Assembly (NCBI GenBank): GCA_934525735.1
Contig: CAKSZM010000049.1
Span: 1 to 14,018 of the forward strand
Direction of reading: 5' to 3'
Length of the DNA: 14,018 bases
From: an uncultured Faecalibacterium sp.
GTDB taxonomy: Bacteria > Bacillota > Clostridia > Oscillospirales > Ruminococcaceae
How positions within the stretch are numbered: position 1 is the first letter of the stretch; every line of letters begins with the position of its first letter. A program made the position numbers and the translations under genes. Below, piece after piece: positions 1 to 7,785 of this stretch. The notes under the pieces are model-generated. The model saw only the letters and a program-made list of their open reading frames with translations, was not told the origin of the DNA and ran no database searches.

Positions 1-138
1 GAATACCCCGCCGTCTATCATTGTGCCTGCACCGTGGCACAGAATATTGAGCAGCGCCACGGCTGGCATTGCAGCCGTGATGAAGTGCTGTACCTGATGC
101 TGCACATCTACCGTGTGCAGAACTGCGAAAGCAACTGA
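1..138 (+). CDS. BglG/LicT-family transcription antiterminator, C-terminal end only (partial at window start)
   Basis: The first 45 codons of the window are an open frame ending in TGA at 136-138. The translated tail, including YPAVYHCACTVAQNIEQ and EVLYLMLHIYRV, resembles the last part of a second PRD (PTS regulation domain); the LxLHIxR segment carries the histidine that PTS proteins phosphorylate in this family. Proteins of this family bind nascent mRNA and prevent termination ahead of beta-glucoside genes when substrate is available. The next gene is a PTS EIIBC permease, as in bglGFB and licT-bglPH operons, which supports the call. The RNA-binding domain, the first PRD and the start lie outside the window, so whether the protein is intact cannot be judged. 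Another PRD-containing regulator remains possible. Confidence 0.8.
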   Translation, partial: EYPAVYHCACTVAQNIEQRHGWHCSRDEVLYLMLHIYRVQNCESN

Positions 139-152
139 TTTTTTGAATGTTT

Positions 153-183
153 CCGGTTCCGGAGATGCGCGCGTCCGGACCGG
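153..183 (+). promoter_or_regulatory. GC-rich hairpin between antiterminator and PTS permease genes
   Basis: CCGGTTCCGGA at 153-163 pairs with TCCGGACCGG at 174-183: ten base pairs with one bulged T and a 10-base loop. No T-run follows on either strand, so it is not a standard intrinsic terminator. I do not see a recognisable RAT (ribonucleic antiterminator) motif overlapping it. It could be an mRNA processing or stability element, or a weak attenuator between regulator and permease. The structure is clear; the function is not. Confidence 0.4.
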
Positions 184-220
184 ATGCAGATAGAGTTATC
201 CACAAACGGAGGTTTCCCCT

Positions 221-1840
221 ATGGATCGTGAGAAGTTTCTGAAAAAGCTTTTTCCGCTGATCGGCGGGAGCGAAAACACCAGCCTGTGCGAGTTTCAGGA
301 CGGCATCCTTTACGTCACCCTGAAGGATGCCGGTCTGGCCGATGAAAACGCTGTGGCAAAGCTGCCGGATGTTGCATCCGCCGCCCTGCGCCGCGGCCGC
401 CTTACGGTCACATTCGGGGAACCGGAAAGAAAAGAGGAGGTTCCCTTTATGGCGAACAAAAATACAGACTACCGCGCGCTGGCGAAGGAAATCCTTGCCA
501 ATGTAGGCGGCAAGGAAAACGTGACAAATTGTTTTCACTGTATGACCCGACTGCGCTTCAACCTGAAAGACATGGATCTCGCCAATATCGACGCGATTAA
601 AAAGCTGAACGTTTTTGGCGCTCAGATTACGGGCGGTCAGCTCCAGATCATTATCGGCAACTACATCAACGAGGTATATGATGCTGTCTGTGAAGAAGGC
701 GGTTTTACCAAACACGCCGCCATTGATGAAAAGGCCGACGATCTTCTTCCCGAAGCAAAGAAAAAGCTTACATTTAAGGGTGTGCTCAATTCCATTCTGG
801 ATGCTTTCGTGGGCAGCATCGTTCCCACACTGCCGATTCTGATTGGTTCCGGAATCATTAAAGCTATCATTCTGCTACTCACCCAGCTTGGCGCTGTCTC
901 TGCCGATAGTCCCACCATTGTTACACTGAGCTTTGTAGCAGATGCCGCTTATTATTTTCTCCCCGTCTATATCGGCTTCTTTGCTGCCAAAAAGTTTAAT
1001 GCCACTCCCGCACTTGGTGCTTTAATCGGTGCCATGCTGATCCATCCTACCTTCGTCCAGATGGTGACCGAAGGTTCCGGCGGCAGCGTCTTTGGCCTGC
1101 CTATCTATGCGGCCTCCTATAGCAGCACTATTTTCCCCTCTGTTCTCAGTGTATGGGTCATGAGCTATGTCGAGCGCTTCATCTCTCGCCATTCTCCTAA
1201 AAGTCTGCGTGTCATCCTGCAGCCTACTCTTACCATTCTTATCATGACTCCGCTATTCCTGTGTCTTCTGTGCCCCATCGGCGCAATGCTTTCTTCCGGC
1301 TTCTGTTCCGCAATGATGGCTTTCTATTCCTTCTGCGGTCCCATTGCTGTGGCTGTGTTCTGCGCCATCGTCCCCTTTGTGGTCATGTTCGGTATGCATG
1401 TCGGCACAGTGCCCTTCTGTGTTCAGGCTCTTGCCAGCACAGGCATTGAACAGATTATGATCCCCGCATTTTTCCTTTCAAACTTCACACAGGGTGCCGC
1501 CTGTCTGGCTGTCGGCGTTAAGACCAAAAAGAGTGATTTGCGCGCTTTGGCTTTTTCCTGTGCATTTTCTGACATCGTTCCCGGTGTCAGTGAACCCGGT
1601 ATGTATGGCATTACGCTGAAATATAAAACTCCCATGGCCGCCGCTATGATCGGTGGAGCTGTCGGCGGTTTCTACATGGGACTGATGGGCGTAGGTGCCA
1701 ATGCCTTTGTCACTCCGAATATTTTTGCTCTGGCTGTTTATATCTGGTCCGTCTCCAATCTGATCAATACTGTGATCGGTGTTCTGATTGCTATGGTCAT
1801 TACGTTTGTCCTGACCCTGTTCCTGTATAAAGAATCCTGA
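221..1840 (+). CDS. PTS beta-glucoside-type transporter EIIBC with an extra N-terminal EIIB-like domain
   Basis: Membrane permease that takes up and phosphorylates a beta-glucoside; the exact sugar is not determinable from sequence. It is 539 aa. Residues about 84-150 are a normal EIIB domain: GGKEN at 96-100 and the phosphocysteine motif HCMTRLR with Cys107. Residues about 180-535 are the EIIC channel, many hydrophobic segments with FGMHVG around His393 and GVSEPGMYG at 455-463, typical of the glucose/glucoside EIIC family. Residues about 4-66 look like a second, degenerate EIIB (LIGGSEN, LYVTLKD, LTVTFG) with Gln26 where the phosphocysteine should be. There is no EIIA domain, so a separate EIIA must supply phosphate. 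GGAGG at 208-212 precedes this ATG by 8 bases; a second start at 449 would give an ordinary 463-aa EIIBC. It lies 15 bases upstream of the GH1 gene, so the two are cotranscribed. The family call is firm; the N-terminal reading is an inference. Confidence 0.9.
   Translation: MDREKFLKKLFPLIGGSENTSLCEFQDGILYVTLKDAGLADENAVAKLPDVASAALRRGRLTVTFGEPERKEEVPFMANKNTDYRALAKEILANVGGKENVTNCFHCMTRLRFNLKDMDLANIDAIKKLNVFGAQITGGQLQIIIGNYINEVYDAVCEEGGFTKHAAIDEKADDLLPEAKKKLTFKGVLNSILDAFVGSIVPTLPILIGSGIIKAIILLLTQLGAVSADSPTIVTLSFVADAAYYFLPVYIGFFAAKKFNATPALGALIGAMLIHPTFVQMVTEGSGGSVFGLPIYAASYSSTIFPSVLSVWVMSYVERFISRHSPKSLRVILQPTLTILIMTPLFLCLLCPIGAMLSSGFCSAMMAFYSFCGPIAVAVFCAIVPFVVMFGMHVGTVPFCVQALASTGIEQIMIPAFFLSNFTQGAACLAVGVKTKKSDLRALAFSCAFSDIVPGVSEPGMYGITLKYKTPMAAAMIGGAVGGFYMGLMGVGANAFVTPNIFALAVYIWSVSNLINTVIGVLIAMVITFVLTLFLYKES
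436..451 (+). promoter_or_regulatory. Second ribosome binding site and in-frame start inside the PTS permease gene
   Basis: GGAGG at 436-440 lies 8 bases before an in-frame ATG at 449-451 (Met77 of the long form). It almost repeats the start of the gene: GGAGGTTTCCCCTATGG at 208-224 versus GGAGGTTCCCTTTATGG at 436-452. Initiation here would give a standard-length EIIBC beginning MANKNTDYRALAKEI. Both starts appear usable, so the locus may make two isoforms, or the shorter may be the main product. Confidence 0.65.
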
Positions 1841-1843
1841 TAA

Positions 1844-3307
<1,464 letters not shown>

Positions 3308-3322
3308 TTTTTCCACAGACAC

Positions 3323-3364
3323 AAAAATACCGGTGCAGTTCAAAAAGCTGCACCGGTATTTTTT
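3323..3364. terminator. Bidirectional intrinsic terminator between bglA and the D-lactate dehydrogenase gene
   Basis: A perfect 16-bp inverted repeat, 3323-3338 with 3348-3363, contains the core ATACCGGTGCAG and has a 9-base loop. A T-run follows on the + strand (to 3365), and the A-run at 3323-3327 gives a T-run on the - strand. It serves both convergent genes; the right arm reaches the stop codon of the dehydrogenase gene. Confidence 0.9.
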
Positions 3365-4359
3365 TACTTTTCCGTCACATCATGCCGGGTAGGCTGGCCC
3401 TGTTCAAAGGCCACGGCGCTTTCCAGCACACCCTTCACCATGCTCTCCACATCCTCGTGGGTATAAAAAGCCGTGTGGTCGGTCAGGATAACGTTGGGCA
3501 TGCTGCGCAGAGCCGCCAGTTCCGGGTTCGGGATCACATCGCCCATACGATTATAATAATACAGGCCGTTCTCGTTTTCCAGCACGTCCAGCCCCGCCGC
3601 GCCGATCTTGCCGCTTTCCAGCCCGGCGATCAGTGCATCGCTGTCGATCAGCTTGCCGCGCGCGGTGTTGATGATGACCGCACCGGGCTTCATGGCATCA
3701 ATGGCTTTGGCATCGATCAGGTGATGGTTCTCCTCCGTGGCGTTGGTGTGCAGGGTGATGACGTCGCTTTCGGCCAGCAGAGTCTCCAGCGGCACATACT
3801 CGGCGATTTTTTTCACCTCATCGTTCTGGTAGAGGTCGTAGGCCAGCAGGCGGCAGCCGAAGCCGGACAGATGCTGCAGCACCGTGCGGCCAATGCGCCC
3901 CGTGCCGATGACGCCCACCGTGCAGGTGGAGATGTCCCGGCCGATCTTGCCCTTCAGGGAATAATCCTGTGCTTCGCCCCGCTTGAGGATGTGCCCTGCC
4001 TTGCGCAGACTCATGAGCATGAGCATAATGGCAAAGTTGGCCACGCCGTTGGGCGGGTAGTCCACATTGGCCACCTTCATGCCCAACTCCCGGGCGGTCT
4101 CGCGGTCCACATGGTCGTAGCCGATGGAACGGCAGCAGATGACCTTGACCCCCAGCTCATGGAACCTGCGCACCATGGGCGCGCTCATATCGCAGGGCGT
4201 CACCGAAACAGCATCGTACCCGGCGGCCAGCGCGGCGTTTTCCAGCGTGGGATACTCCTGCGTATAGCCGAATTCAATGCCCATCTTCGGTGCCAGACGC
4301 TGCGCAATCCCCAGTTCATCGTAGGGGCGCAGCGTGTAGAAAAAGACTTTTGTCGCCAT
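3364..4359 (-). CDS. ldhA: D-lactate dehydrogenase (D-isomer-specific 2-hydroxyacid dehydrogenase)
   Basis: NADH-dependent reduction of pyruvate to D-lactate, a fermentative route for regenerating NAD+. The protein is 331 aa, the family's usual length. The NAD-binding loop GVIGTGRIG lies at 149-157. The catalytic residues fall at Arg234 (NTARG), Glu263 (LDVLENE) and His295 (TDHTAFYT), each one off the Arg235/Glu264/His296 of Lactobacillus D-LDH, and CRSIGYDHVD matches the substrate-binding region. An upstream in-frame ATG at 4443 exists, but the start at 4359 is preferred: a GGGAGGG purine stretch lies just upstream on the - strand (4367-4373) and the protein then begins MATKVFFY like its relatives. 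It is divergent from pepT and convergent with bglA, so it is a single-gene unit. A related 2-hydroxyacid dehydrogenase of other specificity is possible but less likely. Confidence 0.9.
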   Translation of the reverse strand: MATKVFFYTLRPYDELGIAQRLAPKMGIEFGYTQEYPTLENAALAAGYDAVSVTPCDMSAPMVRRFHELGVKVICCRSIGYDHVDRETARELGMKVANVDYPPNGVANFAIMLMLMSLRKAGHILKRGEAQDYSLKGKIGRDISTCTVGVIGTGRIGRTVLQHLSGFGCRLLAYDLYQNDEVKKIAEYVPLETLLAESDVITLHTNATEENHHLIDAKAIDAMKPGAVIINTARGKLIDSDALIAGLESGKIGAAGLDVLENENGLYYYNRMGDVIPNPELAALRSMPNVILTDHTAFYTHEDVESMVKGVLESAVAFEQGQPTRHDVTEK

Positions 4360-4389
4360 AGAATTTCCCTCCCGTTCTAGTTTGTCCCC

Positions 4390-4398
4390 ATTGTAGCA
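4390..4398 (-). promoter_or_regulatory. Putative extended -10 promoter of the D-lactate dehydrogenase gene
   Basis: On the - strand TGC-TACAAT (4398 down to 4390) is an extended -10 element about 30 bases upstream of the chosen start. No good -35 is seen; TTCATC 18 bases upstream is a weak match. Extended -10 promoters tolerate this. Confidence 0.5.
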
Positions 4399-4438
4399 CG
4401 TTTTGCCCCGATGGATGAATTTTTTGAGGTGAATTTTG

Positions 4439-4471
4439 TTCATCCTCCATGTGAGGATTCATCTTTCCATG
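4439..4471. promoter_or_regulatory. Candidate operator in the ldhA-pepT divergent region
   Basis: Two direct copies of a TTCATC-(C/T)-T-(T)CCATG-type element lie at 4439-4451 and 4458-4471. An inverted repeat ATCCTC-5-GAGGAT overlaps them at 4442-4458. The site sits upstream of both divergent promoters, as expected of a shared regulator site. No known regulator motif is recognised, and short repeats in an AT-rich spacer can occur by chance. Confidence 0.3.
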
Positions 4472-4489
4472 CGAATGATGCAAAAAGAG

Positions 4490-4518
4490 TTGTAAAAAGT
4501 CGGAAAAGAGGGTATGAT
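4490..4518 (+). promoter_or_regulatory. Sigma-A-type promoter of pepT
   Basis: TTGTAA at 4490-4495, a 17-base spacer, then TATGAT at 4513-4518 match the housekeeping consensus at four and five of six positions. The gene start lies 47 bases downstream of the -10, giving a short leader. Confidence 0.7.
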
Positions 4519-4564
4519 AGAACCACTTGCAAGTATACATCATTGAATCAAAGGAGTGTGCCCT

Positions 4565-5782
4565 ATGCGCGCTTATGAACGGCTTTTGAATTATGTCCGG
4601 GTGCATACCACCTCGGACGAGACCTCCGGCACTCACCCTTCTGCCGAGCGGGAGTTCGACCTTGCCCGCCAGCTGGTGGAAGAGATGAAGGCTCTTGGCA
4701 TGGAGGATGCCCGTGTGGACGAGCACTGCTACGTCTACGGCACCCTGCCCGCCACCCCGGGCTGTGAGGACAAGCACGCCCTCGGCCTGATCGCTCATAT
4801 GGACACCGCCGACGATGCCAGCGGCGAAAACGTCCAGCCCGTGATCTGGGAAAACTACAACGGCGGCGATGTGACCCTGCCCGCCACCGGCATGGTAATG
4901 AAGCCCTCGGTGTTCCCGTTTCTGACCTCCATGAAGGGCGAGACGCTGATCACCTCCGACGGCACCACCCTGCTGGGTGCCGATGACAAGGCCGGCATCG
5001 CCGAGATTTTGACCGCCGTGGAGACCCTGCAGGAAAAAGGCCTGCCCCACGGCAAACTGTGCATCGCTTTCACTCCGGACGAGGAGATCGGCGAGGGCGC
5101 AGAGCTGTTCGACATTCCCGGCTTCGGCGCAGATTTTGCCTACACCGTGGACGGCGGCGACGCCGGTTCCATCGAGTACGAGAACTTCAACGCCGCCTCT
5201 GCCACGGTCACGGTCCACGGCTTCTCGGTGCACCCCGGCACCGCCAAGGGCACCATGATCAATGCGTCCAACGTGGCCATGGAATTTCATGAGGCTCTGC
5301 CCGCCACCGCCCGCCCGGAGACCACCGAGGGACGCCAGGGCTTCTACCACCTGTGCCAGATGTACGGCGATGTGTCCACCGCCAAGCTGGGCTACATCCT
5401 GCGCGACCACGACGCGGCCAAGCTGCAGTTCAAGAAGGACAACATGCTGGACATTGCCGAGTTCCTGAACGGAAAGTACGGCGAGGGCATCGTTGAGGTG
5501 GAGATCAAGGACAGCTACCGCAACATGCTGGAAAAAATCAAGCCGCATTTCCACTTAGTAGAGACCGCACGCAAAGCCACCCGCATGGCCGGGCTGGAGC
5601 CGGAGGAGATCCCGGTGCGCGGTGGCACCGACGGTGCCATGCTGAGCTGGAAGGGTCTGCCCTGCCCCAATCTGGGCACCGGCGGGTTCAACTTCCACGG
5701 CGTGTGCGAGTGCATCACAGCCGAGCGCATGGACCGCTGCACCGACATTCTGCTGAACATCATTTCTCTGTACGCAGAGTGA
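4565..5782 (+). CDS. pepT: Peptidase T (tripeptide aminopeptidase, M20 family)
   Basis: Cytoplasmic zinc aminopeptidase that removes the N-terminal residue from tripeptides, supplying amino acids from imported peptides. It is 405 aa, close to the 408 aa of the E. coli enzyme. The two-metal site is complete: His78 (AHMDT), Asp140 (GADDKAG), Glu173 and Glu174 (PDEEIGEG), Asp196 (TVDGG) and His378 (FNFHGVCE). These match the E. coli positions almost exactly. A GTG nine bases upstream is also open, but AAGGAG at 4551-4556 with an 8-base spacer selects the ATG at 4565, giving the typical N-terminus MRAYERLLNYV. Transcribed alone from the promoter at 4490-4518 and ended by the terminator at 5798-5841. 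No peptide transporter is in the window. Confidence 0.95.
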   Translation: MRAYERLLNYVRVHTTSDETSGTHPSAEREFDLARQLVEEMKALGMEDARVDEHCYVYGTLPATPGCEDKHALGLIAHMDTADDASGENVQPVIWENYNGGDVTLPATGMVMKPSVFPFLTSMKGETLITSDGTTLLGADDKAGIAEILTAVETLQEKGLPHGKLCIAFTPDEEIGEGAELFDIPGFGADFAYTVDGGDAGSIEYENFNAASATVTVHGFSVHPGTAKGTMINASNVAMEFHEALPATARPETTEGRQGFYHLCQMYGDVSTAKLGYILRDHDAAKLQFKKDNMLDIAEFLNGKYGEGIVEVEIKDSYRNMLEKIKPHFHLVETARKATRMAGLEPEEIPVRGGTDGAMLSWKGLPCPNLGTGGFNFHGVCECITAERMDRCTDILLNIISLYAE

Positions 5783-5797
5783 TATCTCGTTTTTTAT

Positions 5798-5841
5798 AAA
5801 CAAATGGGAGGGTATCTGAATGGATACCCTCCCATTTGTTT
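5798..5841. terminator. Bidirectional intrinsic terminator between pepT and ktrB
   Basis: A perfect 18-bp inverted repeat, 5798-5815 with 5824-5841, encloses an 8-base loop and has the core AATGGGAGGGTAT. The right arm ends within the ktrB stop codon. T-rich ends are present but broken by other bases on both strands, so read-through may be somewhat higher than at the terminator at 3323-3364. Confidence 0.85.
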
Positions 5842-7225
5842 AACCTACATTGATATGTCCCACCGGCATGATCTTGCGCTTGTTGTCATCGGGCTTTGCC
5901 GTCAGGCTCATGGCCAGCGACACCGGACCGACACGGCCCGTGAACATGACCAGCATGTACAGGATCTTTGCCCCGCTGTTCAGCTGGCCGGTCACGCCCA
6001 CCGACAGACCAACCGTGCCAAAAGCCGAGCAGGACTCAAAAATGGCATCGATGACCGACACCGCATCCGAAGTGTTGTAGTAGACCACCACAGCGGAACC
6101 AAATGCCGCCAGTGTGCCGATGACGATAATGGTCAGGGCACGGTAGACCGTTTTGGCCTCAATGTGGTGCTCGGCGATCACACAGTCGTCCCGGCCCTGC
6201 GCCACGCTGCGGATGGTCAGGATGATGACCGCGAAGGTGGTCACCTTCACGCCGCCGCCCGTAGAACCGGGCGCCGCGCCGATGAACTGCAGCACGCTCA
6301 TGAGCAGTTTTGTGATCGGCCCGCAGGCCGCAAGGTCAATGGTGTTCATGCCGGCAGTTCGGGTGGACACCGACTGGAACAGCGCCGCCATCAGCTTGCC
6401 GGGAACGCTCAGCTTCCCCATGCTGGCAGGGTTGTTCCACTCCATCAGCGCGATGAGTGCCGCGCCGCCGAACCACAGGATCACCGAGAACGCCAGCACC
6501 ACCTTTGCCTGCAGGGACAGCCGGCGCTTTTTGTGGTACTGGCCGATCTCCACCCAGACCATAAAGCCCAGACCGCCGGAGATGATCATGAACATGATCA
6601 CAGCCTGCACATAGTAGTTGTTGACATAAGGCACCAGCGAGGAATACGCCCCAAACCGACCGAACAGGTCAAACCCGGCATTGCAGAACGCCGAGATGGC
6701 CGTGAACATACTGACCCAGATGCCTTCCGGCCCGAACTGCGGCACAAAGGCAAACAGCAGTAGCGCAATGCCGATGCCCTCGAACAGACCAGCCAGCCCG
6801 ACAACGATCTTCAGCACGTCCTTGGCCTGCGCATAACCGTCGGCCGAGACGCTCTCGCCCAGCAGCCGCAGATCCCGGAAACCCATCCGCCGCCGCATGG
6901 CCAGTGCAAAGAAGCTGGTCAGAGTGACCAGCCCCAGACCGCCCACCTGGATCAGCAGCAGGATCACTGCCTGCCCGAAGTAGGTGAACTGCGTCCAGGT
7001 GTCCCGCACGACCAGGCCGGTAACGCAGGTGGCGCTGGTGGCCGTGAACATGGCGTCCAGCACGTCCAGCCTGCCGTGGCGGCTGGCAATGGGCAGGCTG
7101 AGCAGAAAGGTGCCCAGCGCGATCACGATGACAAAGCTCACGCAGATGAGCTGGGTCGGTGTCTGCAGGCCCTTGCGCTTGCCCGCCGGGCGGCGGAACG
7201 GATTTTTCCACTTTGCTTTTTTCAT
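5840..7225 (-). CDS. ktrB: Potassium uptake channel subunit, KtrB/TrkH family
   Basis: Membrane subunit of a Ktr/Trk potassium uptake system. The 461-aa protein contains the family's four pore loops with their filter glycines: SATCVTGL (Gly70), ISAFCNAGF (Gly184), STRTAGM (Gly292) and SAFGTVGL (Gly406). It also has the gating-loop motif APGSTGGGVK at 318-327. Its short basic N-terminus and size fit KtrB better than the longer TrkH. The open frame extends upstream through the antisense of the tRNA gene to 7426, but GGAGG at 7231-7235 (- strand), 5 bases before the ATG at 7225, fixes the start. The partner ring-forming RCK protein (KtrA) is not adjacent in this window, so it must be encoded elsewhere or just beyond what is usual. 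Convergent with pepT. The substrate could be K+ or Na+/K+ together. Confidence 0.9.
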   Translation of the reverse strand: MKKAKWKNPFRRPAGKRKGLQTPTQLICVSFVIVIALGTFLLSLPIASRHGRLDVLDAMFTATSATCVTGLVVRDTWTQFTYFGQAVILLLIQVGGLGLVTLTSFFALAMRRRMGFRDLRLLGESVSADGYAQAKDVLKIVVGLAGLFEGIGIALLLFAFVPQFGPEGIWVSMFTAISAFCNAGFDLFGRFGAYSSLVPYVNNYYVQAVIMFMIISGGLGFMVWVEIGQYHKKRRLSLQAKVVLAFSVILWFGGAALIALMEWNNPASMGKLSVPGKLMAALFQSVSTRTAGMNTIDLAACGPITKLLMSVLQFIGAAPGSTGGGVKVTTFAVIILTIRSVAQGRDDCVIAEHHIEAKTVYRALTIIVIGTLAAFGSAVVVYYNTSDAVSVIDAIFESCSAFGTVGLSVGVTGQLNSGAKILYMLVMFTGRVGPVSLAMSLTAKPDDNKRKIMPVGHINVG

Positions 7226-7274
7226 AAGCTCCTCCGCATGCGGCAAAACCATGCCGCAGCTGTATTTCATTCCT

Positions 7275-7283
7275 TTTATAGCA
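7275..7283 (-). promoter_or_regulatory. Putative extended -10 promoter of ktrB
   Basis: On the - strand TGC-TATAAA runs from 7283 down to 7275, about 50 bases upstream of the start. The best -35-like TTGAAC is 22 bases away, too far for normal spacing, so this would depend on the extended -10. It has the same TGC-TAnAA(A/T) form as the ldhA promoter. Confidence 0.4.
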
Positions 7284-7309
7284 TACACCATTTCGTCCGC
7301 GGGTTCAAC

Positions 7310-7338
7310 TTGATTTTTACCGTTGGATGCGGTATTAT
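7310..7338 (+). promoter_or_regulatory. Promoter of the tRNA-Arg gene
   Basis: TTGATT at 7310-7315 and TATTAT at 7333-7338 are separated by 17 bases, ending 13 bases before the mature tRNA. An overlapping perfect TATAAT at 7336-7341 may be the actual -10, with a long 20-base spacer. Confidence 0.6.
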
Positions 7339-7351
7339 AATAAGGTCCTGC

Positions 7352-7425
7352 GTCTCCGTAGCTCAGTTGGATAGAGCGCAAGCCTCCTAAGCCTGAGGCC
7401 CCCGGTTCGAATCCGGGCGGGGACA
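7352..7425 (+). tRNA. tRNA-Arg (anticodon CCT)
   Basis: A complete 74-base cloverleaf. Acceptor GTCTCCG (7352-7358) pairs with CGGGGAC (7418-7424) with one G-T pair. The D-arm is GCTC/GAGC at 7361-7377. The anticodon loop CTCCTAA at 7384-7390 gives anticodon CCT, which reads AGG. The T-arm is CCCGG-TTCGAAT-CCGGG at 7401-7417, with discriminator A7425. The CCA end is not encoded (TCC follows). The anticodon stem CAAGC/GCCTG has one A-C mismatch at the middle pair (29-41). It has its own promoter and terminator. Confidence 0.95.
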
Positions 7426-7435
7426 TCCTTTTAAG

Positions 7436-7490
7436 AAAATGCGAAGGTCATTTTTCCATGTGAAAGACGATCTTCGCATTTTTATTTTGA
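7436..7490 (+). terminator. Terminator of the tRNA-Arg gene
   Basis: AAAATGCGAAG at 7436-7446 pairs with CTTCGCATTTT at 7472-7482. Inner pairs GTC/GAC and TTTC/GAAA lie within the loop, and a T-rich tail TTTTTATTTT follows. It starts 11 bases after the tRNA. Confidence 0.8.
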
Positions 7491-7503
7491 ACCGAACCCC
7501 AAA

Positions 7504-7604
7504 ATTAGCCAGCTAATGAGATTAGCTGAAATTTTGCTTCCAGCTAATAAAATCGGGTTTCCAGCTAATTTGCTCCAAAACTACTGTGACCCGCATCCAG
7601 CTAA
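7504..7604. repeat. Cluster of CCAGCTAA repeats
   Basis: Four direct copies of CCAGCTAA start at 7509, 7540, 7561 and 7597, and one inverted copy (TTAGCTG) lies at 7522-7528. The first is part of a palindrome ATTAGC-CA-GCTAAT at 7504-7517. Copy-to-copy distances are 31, 21 and 36 bases; the first two are close to whole helical turns. Such a cluster usually marks a DNA-binding protein site: an operator, integrase arm-type sites or iterons. No integrase or replication protein is in the window. Confidence 0.6.
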
Positions 7605-7641
7605 AAAAGGTGGATGTTCTGCTGTAAATCAACGTAAAATT

Positions 7642-7682
7642 GAGAAAAAATCTTCTCGTGCCTGCTCAAAGCACGATTTCTC
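7642..7682 (+). promoter_or_regulatory. Leader hairpin upstream of the cysteine-rich protein gene
   Basis: GAGAAA (7642-7647) pairs with TTTCTC (7677-7682) and TCGTGC (7656-7661) pairs with GCACGA (7671-7676). The left side has an 8-base bulge and the loop has 9 bases. It lies just upstream of a terminator-like hairpin, so the two could act together as a leader control element, or belong to a small RNA. Confidence 0.4.
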
Positions 7683-7690
7683 CATACATA

Positions 7691-7745
7691 GCGCATTCGT
7701 TCGCTGTTCCTCTGAACAGAAAGAAGAATGCGCTTTTTTCTTTTT
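7691..7745 (+). terminator. Terminator-like hairpin 40 bases before the cysteine-rich protein gene (possible attenuator)
   Basis: GCGCATTC at 7691-7698 pairs with GAATGCGC at 7726-7733. An inner hairpin CTGTTC-CTCT-GAACAG lies at 7704-7719, and TTTTTTCTTTTT follows immediately. It is a strong intrinsic terminator in form. Since no gene ends upstream other than the already terminated tRNA, it may attenuate transcription into the downstream gene. Confidence 0.65.
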
Positions 7746-7785
7746 CGGGCCGAACTTCCCGAATCATTCAAAAGGAGGGTCATCC

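Larger units (their letters stand above)
7426..7785 (+). other. 360-base AT-rich intergenic leader between tRNA-Arg and the cysteine-rich protein gene
   Basis: No gene is supported here. An open frame runs in from 7516 to the downstream gene, but it lacks a ribosome site and its composition is not coding-like. The stretch holds the tRNA terminator (7436-7490), a cluster of CCAGCTAA repeats (7504-7604), a hairpin (7642-7682) and a second terminator-like hairpin (7691-7745). It is clearly more AT-rich than the neighbouring genes. I find no convincing promoter with both boxes. Confidence 0.6.

Noticed and set aside
7226..7426. N-terminal extension of KtrB up to 7426
   Set aside because: The first part is the antisense of the tRNA-Arg gene, and a good ribosome site selects the ATG at 7225.
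7516..7785. N-terminal extension of the cysteine-rich protein from 7516
   Set aside because: It would run through the CCAGCTAA repeats and two hairpins and has no ribosome site; AAAGGAGGG lies directly before the start at 7786.
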